Source: Diplocarpon mali (Eukaryota; Ascomycota; Leotiomycetes; Helotiales; Drepanopezizaceae). Taken from it: a stretch of DNA of 10,405 bases. The stretch is taken from positions 1 to 10,405 of the forward strand of contig JAENRP010000681.1 of assembly GCA_024741835.1 (NCBI GenBank), in the 5' to 3' direction. How positions within the stretch are numbered: position 1 is the first letter of the stretch; each line of letters begins with the position of its first letter. The position numbers were made by a program, and so were the translations under genes. Shown one piece after another: positions 1 to 7,849 of the stretch. The notes under the pieces were generated by a model. It did no database searches, had not been told where the DNA came from, and worked only from the letters and a program-made list of their open reading frames with translations.

Positions 1-2
1 AG

Positions 3-278
3 TATACGCAATCAGTATTTGAAGCAATTAGGATTACTCCTATATCCTGGCCACCTCATTCCCCTGATTTGAATCCAATTGAGACTATATGGGATTATAT
101 AAAGGATTATATAAAGGAGAAATACCCTAATATTCACAGCTCTTACAATAGACTACGAGCAGCAGTACTTAAAGCTTAGGAATCAATAACAGTTGAGATA
201 ATTAGAGATTTGATTAGGGAAATGCCGAATAGATGTAAAGCAGTGATTGACGCAGAAGGTGGCCATACAAAATACTAA
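3..278 (+). mobile_element. C-terminal remnant of a Tc1/mariner transposase, broken
   Basis: This frame enters from the left edge, so the element continues outside the window. It carries the Tc1/mariner (DD34E, IS630 superfamily) signature W-P-P-H-S-P-D-L-N-P-I-E followed by a Trp two residues on. The Glu at 81-83 should be the last residue of the DDE catalytic triad. The frame closes with G-G-H-T-K-Y and TAA at 276-278, the usual C-terminal tail of Tc1-type transposases. An in-frame TAG at 177-179 interrupts it where a Trp (TGG) is expected after Lys-Ala. TGG to TAG is a G-to-A change, i.e. CpA to TpA on the other strand, the pattern of repeat-induced point mutation (RIP). No 3' terminal inverted repeat could be identified after 278. 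Family assignment is strong; inactivity is inferred from the stop. Confidence 0.88.
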
Positions 279-743
279 GGAATTCAATAAAAGCAGCATT
301 GCCAAGAATCTAGCGTGCACAGACAGGAAACCTCAAATTATTACACCCTGTACGAAGTACTTGTTGCAAGACCTCTTTAATCCAACTTTAATAACACTCT
401 GCATTAACTTTCACGCGGTGTTGTTCTCTGGTTATTGGGCTTGCGACATGGCCAACCTGGCCTCCACCAATAAGACCCTAGAATTTTCTATAATTAGGTG
501 CTTTAAAGTTATCAGCGTTATATCAGACCAGCTGCTTTTGGTCCGCGCTCTGAGACAATCAGCTACCTGAAAGAAACTTGTAGATCTCGGTCAACGTGCG
601 GTCTGAGGTTTATTCAGGAGGATTATAAGCGGGGAGAGGGGCTAAACGTTATCCCTGATTCACTCTATGCACAACAATACTTGGAAGCATTTAAACTAAA
701 CGCCAACTTTTCCGTTGAAGCTGTTATGTATTGTATATGAGTC
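279..743. other. Intergenic, no gene seen
   Basis: I see no convincing gene here. A 107-codon open frame at 247-570 begins with a TTG inside the transposase remnant and has no ATG-start model or recognisable motif. The right part should include the upstream region of the cysteine-rich gene at 886. The missing 3' end of the Tc1-type element may lie here, but I could not find its boundary. Confidence 0.5.
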
Positions 744-758
744 TATATACATATATAT
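744..758 (+). promoter_or_regulatory. TATA-like tract upstream of the cysteine-rich gene
   Basis: An alternating T/A run (TATATACATATATAT) sits about 130 bases before the ATG at 886, a plausible TATA-box distance for a fungal gene with a leader of about 100 bases. It is position and composition only; no transcription start can be read. Confidence 0.25.
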
Positions 759-885
759 TCAGCCTGTTCCTGTTCCACCGTCCAACGCCTTGAGGTTTTC
801 GACCCTGATCCTGCGAAAAGCGGTACATACTTCACAATCACTTTCTTCAGAATTGTTGTTGATTCTATCATATATTACACTTGAA

Positions 886-1296
886 ATGATGCGCTTGGTT
901 TTCTTTAACGCCGCTCTTTTGTTCACCTTGCCAAGCGGAGCTACTATGGCAAATTATGATAGCCCTCCTCTGACATGTGTCCCCGAAACAAAAAGCTGCG
1001 TAAGTTGTACCTATGTTCGGCTTCAATCAGACAGCACTAAGACTTACTGACTGCTCTGTGACAGGTTCCGAAGCCAGGCTGTAATGTTCAAGGCTTGGCA
1101 TTCATTTGCTCAGGAGAATATATGAAATCTCTAGACCCTTGCCATGATTCAGGCAGGGTTGTTATTAACGGTACAGAAATGTACAATGACACAACGGTAA
1201 GTTTTTCTCCAAAGCTAATGCGTCAAGTTACTTTTCTCGGCTTACAAGTTTATTCGTTAGTGTATCTGCTGTAAGCCAGATGATTCCGAACTCTAG
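886..1296 (+). CDS. Small secreted cysteine-rich protein, effector-like (3 exons)
   Basis: Model: exons 886-999, 1065-1196 and 1261-1296, giving 93 residues. Intron 1 (65 bp) starts GTAAGT, has CTGAC near its end and closes ACAG. Intron 2 (64 bp) starts GTAAGT, has CTTAC and closes GTTAG. Both are phase 0 and every exon is a whole number of codons. The start is the first ATG in an otherwise ATG-free upstream frame; a second ATG follows at once. Residues 1 to about 22 look like a signal peptide (Met-Met-Arg, hydrophobic core, Ala-Thr-Met-Ala). The mature part has eight Cys at 31, 38, 44, 53, 64, 83, 85 and 86 (spacing 6, 5, 8, 10, 18, 1, 0), an even number that could form four disulfides, and sequons at N73 and N79. 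Short length, signal peptide and cysteine density are typical of fungal effectors and other apoplastic proteins. I recognise no named family; role in host interaction is inference. Confidence 0.72.
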
Positions 1297-1600
1297 GCGA
1301 TTGGTGAGATGTATCCGGAAATCCTGGGTAGCAGAGGGCTGGGAACTCTACGTCTACAAATCTTGATGACACAGACCGTGTTGGCTATGGATATATCCGG
1401 ATGTACCCAGGTAATAGTCCGGATAGATATCTATGGATTCAGAGATGAGGCGGCTGAGTCTGGATGGGTAAATGGATATTTTCAAGGAGATGGAATTTCC
1501 TGCACCGAATTAGAAGAATGGCTGGTTGGATCAATATCGCCTCAGAGCTTGAACAACCAGTCCCTTGTTCTTTGTGATTTGAGCTTGTAAAATATTACTC
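1297..1600. other. Downstream flank of the cysteine-rich gene
   Basis: This stretch probably holds its 3' untranslated region. An ATG-initiated 93-codon frame lies at 1309-1590, only 12 bases after the stop at 1296, but it shows no motif, no signal peptide and no family resemblance. A second frame in the same stretch looks equally protein-like, so I do not call a gene. Confidence 0.4.
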
Positions 1601-2640
1601 TATGCGTCTAGGAGAATGAAACTACCTGCCGTCGTGTTTTGCTTTTCAATTCGCGCAATATGATATTTGCAGAAAATGATAAGATCTTTATAATACTGCT
1701 ACCAGCTTCTGTTATACGAAAGTGGATCTTCTGATGCTATATGCAGAGCTGAAATAGTTTTTTATGCTTTTAATATTCTTTATAAGCTCTTTACTATATA
1801 ATATAAGCGGAAGACGCTATACTACATTCTTATATAAAAGGAAAAGCTAGTATTAAATCTCCTTATATCTTTACTATCTCGCCTAAAATACTTATGATTT
1901 CTAGTCCCTTGGCTAAGAGTCTAACTAAGACAAGCCTTCTACACTAATAGCACTTATCTAATCGATTATATTAAGCGTCTTACTAGTAGGCGGGAGCTCT
2001 GAATTATAATTCTTATCAACCTTACAAATTCTTCGAAACGCATCATTTTTGTCCGTTTTCCTTCCTTTTATGCTATAACTTGCTTTTTTCTCCTTTTTAT
2101 TCCACATTAACCCTTTCCTCCGGATCAGGGTATATATTTAAATAATCCTAGATTAAGGAGTAGAGGTCGAAAGTGGAGGGTATTTACAAGAGAGGTAGGA
2201 TAAAAAAATTCGTTCCGAAGTTTCCGAAAAGTGCTAGCTGTATTCAACTTAGGGTTTGATTATTTCGTAGTCGAAATGACATAGTCTCGGCTTTGCAGAT
2301 TCTTTCAAAAAGAATCCAAAGAATCTGCAGGTTCGTTGGAGATACCATATATGAGTATAGAGTCGTCGTCTCCCAGCTGAACCAGTGACCAGGACCGGTA
2401 TTGCTTAATATTGCTTTGAATAATTCTTAGGTGATTCAAAATTTACAAAGATTGCGCTGCATAGTATTAACTGCAAAATAACTTCGTACCTATCGCTTGA
2501 GGTTCTTTGCCATAAATATACTAGGGGAGGGAGGGGTGAGTGGGATGGGTTAAAAAAAAACTCCTTAGCATAATATACAGGCGTTATTAGGTAGCGGATG
2601 AATGTGAATTTTTTTTTCAAAAAAGTCAAGATAAAAGAAA
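1600..2640. other. AT-rich, TpA-rich gene-free tract, probable RIP-decayed repeat
   Basis: From about 1740 to 1860 GC is only about 25% (14 and 17 G+C in two successive 60-base lines). TpA is very frequent while CpA and TpG are scarce, the dinucleotide skew left by RIP in ascomycete repeats. On the minus strand across about 1980-1740 one frame reads protein-like between TAG/TAA stops, as expected for a mutated element, but I cannot name it. The right half (2040-2640) is pyrimidine-rich then purine-rich, with homopolymer A and T runs near 2550 and 2610. No intact gene is visible on either strand. Confidence 0.55.
2294..2329. repeat. Perfect 12-bp inverted repeat with a nested hairpin
   Basis: TGCAGATTCTTT at 2294-2305 is matched by its exact reverse complement AAAGAATCTGCA at 2318-2329, leaving a 12-base loop. 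Inside it, GATTCTTT (2298-2305) also pairs perfectly with AAAGAATC (2309-2316) across a 3-base loop, so two mutually exclusive hairpins can form. No gene flanks it closely enough to suggest a terminator or regulatory role; a remnant of a mobile element is possible. Confidence 0.6.
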
Positions 2641-3253
2641 TAATTGACCTATTGAATTACCGAATTGTTCTCACAGATCAGACGGCTAGTAAAGCCTAGC
2701 ATGTACCTCCTCCGATCACTCGGGCTATTCGAAAACCGGGTACATATTGAATAAAGCTTCCAATGAAAGGGAATCAGAGCTGTCTTACCTGAGCTGAACT
2801 CTATACCTTTGAAGTATGAATGCGAAGATCCACCAGACCTAGGATACTAGCTATCTCCTGCCTTTGTCCTTCCGTGAACGCCTCTCTAGAGCAGGACTTG
2901 CGATTCCCCAGTGGCACTTTGCGTAGCAACCTGCGTAGAAAAAATACTAATTCATAACAGATTTTGAAGGATTTCAGCGTTTTGTATTCATTTACCTACC
3001 TACTGTACCAAGAAGTGCGGAAAGCGACAGGTCACAAACAAGGGCGAGATACTACGTGAAAGGTTGAGGCTGTTTAATTGATCTTAAAATCCCACTGTAT
3101 TAGCAGAGAGAGAACAATTAGTATTGACTTGAAAAATCTTTTTTTTTGCTCTTCAAGGCGTTGTGCTACTACTACAGCTTCGCTCACGTCTTGCAAACCT
3201 CGATGTGGCGGCTCAGATAGCCGCGAGGATTTGAAACGACACCAGCTTCTTGA
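2641..3253. other. Intergenic, no gene seen
   Basis: Base composition returns to near 45% GC, but I find no supported exon, tRNA or repeat. The 73-codon frame at 3078-3299 opens with TTG. The A/C-rich stretch 3265-3335 just beyond resembles a fungal 5' leader (many CA and CAA steps, then a CT-rich run), hinting that transcription may start nearby. Confidence 0.4.
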
Positions 3254-4232
3254 CCCTCGAAGACGACCACCATCACAACAACAAAATCATCAACCATAAT
3301 ACCCACTCTTTCTCTTCTCTCAAAAATACCAGCTCATGTGGTACCGCGGAAGGTGATATACTTTATTGCCGAAAATTCCAAAAATTTCGAGACTTCAAAT
3401 GGCGAACTCGACCGGACCGCAGACACTAAATTCGATGAAATAAAGATAGCAATTACTGAGAAACACGATATGACACTACTTCCGCCAGGAGAAGATCTAG
3501 CCGAATTCCTCCACCGCAAAATCGGAAGAAGCCTTTGGGACTCTGCTTATAAGCGTACGATCTTCCCTACTGTTCTACTTGAAAGTTTTACCAGAGTAGC
3601 AGTCGCCTAATCACATTGGCTAATCACTAGTGATGTTGGAAATTTTACTAGTGAAGTGATTATGGAATATCTTCAAGAAGTGTAAAAGTAATCGGAGGTC
3701 TCGTCATGTTGAAAGTAAACAACGGAGTCTCGCAGAGATCACGCAACTGTCAGCCACTATAAAGCAATCACACCACCAGATAGAAAGGGTGGCCCTTAGA
3801 TCCATGCCATCTCCACGCTCCCGAAAGGCAATGGCGATAAAAATGCCGTTGATCGGCCAGTATCTATTTCAGTTTTATAGCCCACGGACCGATTTCCCAT
3901 TTCCGTCAAATTCGACCACCCAAACACCTTACAGCATTCGTCGGACGTTGCGGGCAGTACACCAATGCTCTGAAGCCCACTTCTCCAACAATCTACTCTT
4001 CCTACCCTCAAATTCGAGTAACAATGTAGTTATCACCATGAAACCTGGCGTGGCACCCTCTCCGTTGCTACAGCAACAGCGCAAGGACGCACACATGTTT
4101 CTGTTGATGTACTCACAGCTGCCGGGGAGGCATTTGAATAGCTTTCGACGTACCCAAACTCTGGAGTTAAAAAAATCCGGGCAAAACAGGTCGACGAGAC
4201 ACTTATCTACTTCTGGGTATATTGGCAATTGA
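3254..4232 (+). other. Coding-like region, unresolved or decayed gene
   Basis: Two long open stretches suggest a real or former gene. Frame one is open 3254-3610 (119 codons) but has no ATG; it contains a Leu-Trp-Asp-Ser-Ala-Tyr motif near 3534. Frame two is open 3660-4232 (190 codons), and its first part (about 3700-3790) has spacing suggestive of a coiled coil (S-L-A-E-I-T-Q-L-S-A-T-I-K). A phase-compatible junction exists: donor GTAGCA at 3596 and acceptor TTCAAG at 3677, an 82-bp intron containing GCTAATC. Both splice sites are weak. The ATG at 3336-3338 sits after a leader-like stretch but reads only six codons. Continuing frame one past its stop at 3608-3610 stays protein-like to 3686, which favours decay. 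I do not recognise the product. It may be a pseudogene or chance. Confidence 0.22.
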
Positions 4233-4647
4233 GCCCGTGCCCACTGGCCACTAGTTGGCAATTATTTTCAATGACTTCTGATCTTAACATCTGTCGTGCA
4301 AAATATAGATGGGTTCGCGGTCAAGGACCGAGAGGGCGACGGGGTTTTATAAATGGGACGAATGATCATCCATACCATGAGCTCCCAATTTGCTTTGGCT
4401 TGCAACATGCAACATGCAATATCAATGATTGTATGCTTGTTTATAGCGCCTCGATAAGACCGCGCACTTCTGCACCGATGTTCAGATGAACTTCATCAAA
4501 TCCATGTATGCCAAGCCCGCGGAATCCCTCCGCCAAAATCAAACTCCCATAGCAAAAGCCCATCACCACTAAACTCGTAGCCATCGAGTCTACTCAATCC
4601 CACCAAACCCAGCTTTGAGTCCTCTCACGGTAAAGCTGAATTTGAGA
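4233..4647. other. Upstream region of RRP41, no gene seen
   Basis: This stretch should include the promoter and 5' leader of the RRP41 gene. The last 150 bases are A/C-rich (many CAAA, CCCA and CACC steps), usual for fungal leaders. I see no clear TATA box. The 86-codon frame at 4229-4489 starts with TTG and carries no recognisable motif. Confidence 0.45.
4401..4421. repeat. Three tandem 7-bp units
   Basis: TGCAACA, TGCAACA and TGCAATA follow one another without a gap; the last differs by one base. It lies about 230 bases before the RRP41 start codon. No function is implied. Confidence 0.6.
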
Positions 4648-5592
4648 ATGCCTCTTGACATATCCACCTACTCACTCGCGCTCCTGCGCCTAGATGGCCG
4701 CCGCTGGAACGAGCTCCGCCGGCTCACAGCACAGATACGCACCCAAGCCTCAGCGGACGGTAGCTCGTATCTCGAGATGGGCAATACAAAGGTCATTTGC
4801 ACAGTCGTGGGGCCGACTGAGGGGAAGAGTGGCGGAGGAGGAGGGGGCGGGCAGAGGGATCGAGCATTGGTGGATGTTGCGATCAGTGTCGCTGGCTTCA
4901 GCGGCGTGGACAGGAAGAGAGGGGCTGGGAGGGGAGACAAGTGAGTCCACTGACTCTTTATTTCTCTCTTTCTCTCCCTCTCTCTCTCTCTCTCTCTCTC
5001 ACTCTTCTCATCCCCTCTTTTCCTACTGCCTTATTTACTTTCTGGGAGATGTCGAGGGGACGTAGTGAATGCTATGCGTCAACATGGGAACTATGCTGAC
5101 AAGATCAACCCCAGGCGCCTGGCAGAGATGCAAACAACCCTCTCCTCCGCCTTCTCCCACATCCTCTTCACGAATCTATACCCCCACAGCACCATCGCCC
5201 TCTCTCTGCACATCCTCGCCCAAGACGGCTCCGTCCTAGCAGCCTGCATCAACGCCGCAACTCTCGCCCTGATAGACGCCGGCATCCCTATGAGGGACTA
5301 TGTCTGCGCCTGTACTGCCGGCTCCACCTCTTCTTACAGCTCTAACGATGAGAAAGCAGATCCGTTGCTGGACTTGAATGCCAGCGAGGAGCAAGAGTTG
5401 CCGTTCCTCACCGTGGCAACTGTAGGTAAGAGTGACGATGTCGCGGTTCTGGTAATGGAGACAAGGGTGCAGGTTGGACGGTTGGAGGGCATGCTGGCCG
5501 TGGGCGTGGATGGATGTAAACAGGTGAGAGATATCATGGATATGGTGGTTAGAGAAAGGGGGCAGCGGATGCTGGAGGGGACTAGGATTTGA
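4648..5592 (+). CDS. RRP41: Exosome core subunit RRP41/SKI6 (RNase PH-like), 2 exons
   Basis: Model: exons 4648-4940 and 5115-5592, 256 residues (yeast Rrp41 is about 246). It is a ring subunit of the RNA exosome, which processes and degrades RNA 3'->5' in nucleus and cytoplasm; the eukaryotic ring is catalytically inert and threads RNA to Rrp44. Family marks: L-R-L-D-G-R-R-W-N-E at residues 13-22, A-D-G-S-S-Y with M-G-N-T-K-V at 36-49, Q-D-G-S at 134-137, N-A-A-T-L-A-L-I-D-A-G-I at 144-155 and D-P-L-L-D at 180-184. ATG at 4648 puts the conserved block at the usual distance; no earlier in-frame ATG exists. The 174-bp intron is GTGAGT...CCCAG with branch GCTGAC; joining there restores R-G-D-K-R before L-A-E-M-Q-T-T, as in relatives. 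Odd: a seven-Gly run at 62-68 in a variable loop. It converges on the isomerase gene, with stops 348 bases apart. Confidence 0.95.
4978..5000. repeat. (CT)n microsatellite in the RRP41 intron
   Basis: Eleven uninterrupted CT units plus one C lie inside a longer pyrimidine-rich tract (about 4955-5030) of the RRP41 intron. The tract is 85-110 bases before the chosen acceptor, so it is not the ordinary polypyrimidine tract of that site. Length is likely to vary between isolates. Confidence 0.9.
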
Positions 5593-5940
5593 AGGCTTGG
5601 TCGCTGGGAAGGTCGGATGTTGCAATGGCAACGCTCTTGAAGATGAATCGGATAACATGACAGATGGCGGACATTGATGAGTTCTGTCTCTGGGTGCCGC
5701 GTTGAGGAAATAACGAACAAGACATGCGCGAGTATGGGAGACTGGATATATTACACACAATGTTGCTCGGAAGGAGACATGATACCCCGGATTGCGGCGT
5801 TAAAAATGAAATGTACCATCAAAAACAGTTTTGGCGGACTCGGTGTCGTCAAAACATTTCTCATCAGTTTCCTGCGACCTTTCAATATCTTACCAAATTA
5901 CACCTACAAGTATGCTACATCTTATCATGAGTCAAGAACA
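5593..5940. other. Shared 3' flank of two convergent genes
   Basis: RRP41 ends on the plus strand at 5592 and the isomerase ends on the minus strand at 5941. The 348 bases between should hold both 3' untranslated regions and polyadenylation signals, and the transcripts could overlap tail-to-tail. No further gene is visible; the 224-codon plus frame that crosses into 6348 runs antisense through the isomerase exon. Confidence 0.6.
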
Positions 5941-7477
5941 TCAAAGTTCATCATGCTGTTCGTCCGTCTCCTCCAACTTGATCTTTTCCACAACCGGCTC
6001 TTGAGCTTCCTCAACGACAAGCTTCTCGGCTTCCTCAGGAATCAAACCCTCGGGCAGCTTCTGCTGCGTCCCCTCACCCAGCCGAATCGCCTCAACCCAA
6101 TTCTCAATAGCCTCCTCACTCACATCTTTTTCCGAAACTCTCTCGCCCATAGGCAACTTCTTCCACCATCCTCTTCGCCCATTGATAGCAATAACCTCCA
6201 AGTCACCTTGCAGCTTCAGTGCCTCCTTGACCTTCTCGTATCCGGGATTCGCAGGCGACAGCATGAAGAACGGGAACAGCTTGCGAGCATGCTGCTTGTG
6301 TTTGTGTGCAATCTCGGACAGAGAGCTAACGGCAACTTTGCCAAATGAATCTGGAGCAGCGGCTGTAAAAGCGAGTATACAAGTTCCGGTTCTGGGTCCA
6401 AGGCATTCCGCCTCCAGCTCTTCTGGTGTGGTAAGCGCTGGAATAGGTGGGGTTGGCAGAACAACAGGTTTCTCGGCCCCGACCTCTGGCTTGGGTGATT
6501 CTGTAACCTCCTCCACGAGCGTCTCATCCGTAGCAGATGGTCCCGCGGCCTTACCCTCCTCTGAAGTTTGCGATGTAGAAGGTTCCTTGGGTTCCTCCTT
6601 GGCCTTACTTGCCTTTTTCGAATCCTTGCCAGCCTTCTTCGAACCCGCACCCTTGAGCTTGACCTTTGCAGGCGCTGGATCCGGGTTCGGCGCCGCAGCT
6701 TGGCTCAAGAACGTCACCATGGCATCCTTCTTCAACTCACCCTCGTATACGATCCCCTCCGCCTCCTTGCCTCCGGGGAGCAGTATCAATGTCGGGAATG
6801 TGCTCACACCAAACAGCTCCAAGCTCGCTTTCTCCGTATTCCGAATCTGGGCCACGTTGATACTACCCTTGAAATCAATCGCCAAAGACTTAAGCAGCGC
6901 GCTGGTCTTCCCCTTGTCCGAGAACAGGATGGCCTTTGCAGTCTCGTTCGATGCTGCAAGCCACGCCTCCAAGCTCTTGTCGTCGACTCGCTTCACTAGA
7001 TTAGGGATCTTGTCTAGCACTGCATCGACGATGGCTTTGGCTGTCCGCGCTCCTTCGTAAGGCTCGACGATGGGCTTCCCGGGCTTCTTGCCTGGCTTGA
7101 CAATCTTGAGGGTCGGGAAACCTTGGACGCCCATCTTGCCGCAAAACGGCTTATTTGCCTCTGCATCGCAATCGATGGCTGCTACTTTCGCTAGACCTTG
7201 AAGGCTTATCGCAGCTTTTTCATACGCAGGCTGGAGGTTCTTGCAGTGGCCGCACCAGGGAGCGTAGAACTCCACGATCTGTGCTAGTTAGAGAGGTTGG
7301 GGTTGGTGTGTAGGCAAAATGGGGACGTACAGAGGTGTAGTTTGACTGTGCAATTAGACGATCGTAGTTCTTACCATCGAGCTGCACAACCTTCGAGCTC
7401 TTAGGATATAGTCCTGCGTTGACGGGCAAGGAGAGGAACGCGGCCGCCACGACGGCGAGGGTGTGCGTGTAGAACAT
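5941..7477 (-). CDS. MPD1: ER protein disulfide isomerase, MPD1/P5-type, 2 exons
   Basis: Model: exons 7477-7331 and 7278-5941, 494 residues. It would oxidise and isomerise disulfides of proteins folding in the ER lumen. Residues 1-21 form a signal peptide. A thioredoxin domain (about 27-140) has the active site W-C-G-H-C (C58, C61), cis-Pro105 in G-F-P-T, and a Cys pair C86/C95 also seen at this place in Mpd1-like proteins. A second thioredoxin-like domain (about 141-242) keeps S-T-F-P-T but has no CxxC. A Lys/Ala/Pro/Glu/Ser-rich linker spans about 243-330; a C-terminal domain (about 331-452) has C341/C349 and N-G-R-R-G-W-W, and H-D-E-L ends the chain (ER retrieval). Sequons: N46, N160. The 52-bp intron (GTACGT...CTAAC...ACAG, phase 0) falls three residues before E-F-Y-A-P-W. 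ATG 7477 is the first in frame. Yeast Mpd1 is shorter (about 318 aa) and lacks these extra domains, so the symbol marks family, not strict orthology. Confidence 0.93.
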
Positions 7478-7849
7478 ATTGACTGTTTTACTGCTGAGCA
7501 ATCAAGTAACCATTCATCAAGTCGTAGTGAAGGAATGAGAAACACACGAGAAGTGGATGATCATTAAAGTGAAGTAATAGGAATAGTGACATGAAGGCTC
7601 GCGAGAAAAGGCCACCTTTGTATCGCCGTCGCCGTGAAATCCGGGGTAGGCTCAAGCCGCAGGGGTGAGCTTAGCGGCCGCTGCAGGGCCAGCTTTAGGA
7701 GGGGTTTCGAATAACCTCACTTGATCATCCATTTTCGCTGATGAACAGTATCGGCGGGGAAAACCTCTACCACTCCTCTAAATTATACATTCGGATGAGC
7801 TTGCTTGTCGGATGATTGTCTGCACAGTCTCTTATTGCCTTGCGTTACT
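7478..7849. other. Presumed divergent promoter region
   Basis: These 372 bases lie upstream of the isomerase (minus strand) and of the tentative secreted-protein gene at 7850 (plus strand). A GC-rich patch at about 7620-7705 contains two AGGGG cores (near 7661 and 7696), which match the yeast stress-response element core; that is a five-base match and may be chance. I see no CACGTG or other clear unfolded-protein-response element. Confidence 0.35.

Noticed and set aside
247..570. 107-codon plus-strand frame
   Set aside because: It starts with a TTG inside the transposase remnant, has no motif, and has no splice or ATG support.
1309..1590. ATG-initiated 93-codon frame after the cysteine-rich gene
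   Set aside because: No family marks; a second frame in the same span is equally protein-like; too close to the upstream stop to allow a promoter.
2405..2629. 74-codon minus-strand frame in AT-rich DNA
   Set aside because: Composed largely of Phe, Lys, Ile and Tyr from A/T runs, as expected for non-coding AT-rich sequence.
3929..4261. 110-codon minus-strand frame opposite the unresolved region
   Set aside because: No motif, and it lies opposite a longer plus-strand open stretch; only one strand can be right and neither is proven.
4222..4263. TTGGCAATT direct repeat (4222-4230 and 4255-4263)
   Set aside because: A nine-base pair of words is expected by chance in a window this size and nothing else links the copies.
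5065..5114. Extension of RRP41 exon 2 upstream to 5065 or 5049
   Set aside because: Splicing at 5114/5115 gives a better acceptor (CCCAG), a CTGAC branch site and the family's R-G-D-K-R junction. Acceptor 5065 is out of phase.
5236..5760. 174-codon and 128-codon minus-strand frames
   Set aside because: Both are antisense to RRP41 exon 2, whose conservation is unmistakable.
6182..7060. 292-codon plus-strand frame
   Set aside because: It is the antisense shadow of the isomerase exon; Ser/Ala-rich translation follows from the codons on the other strand.
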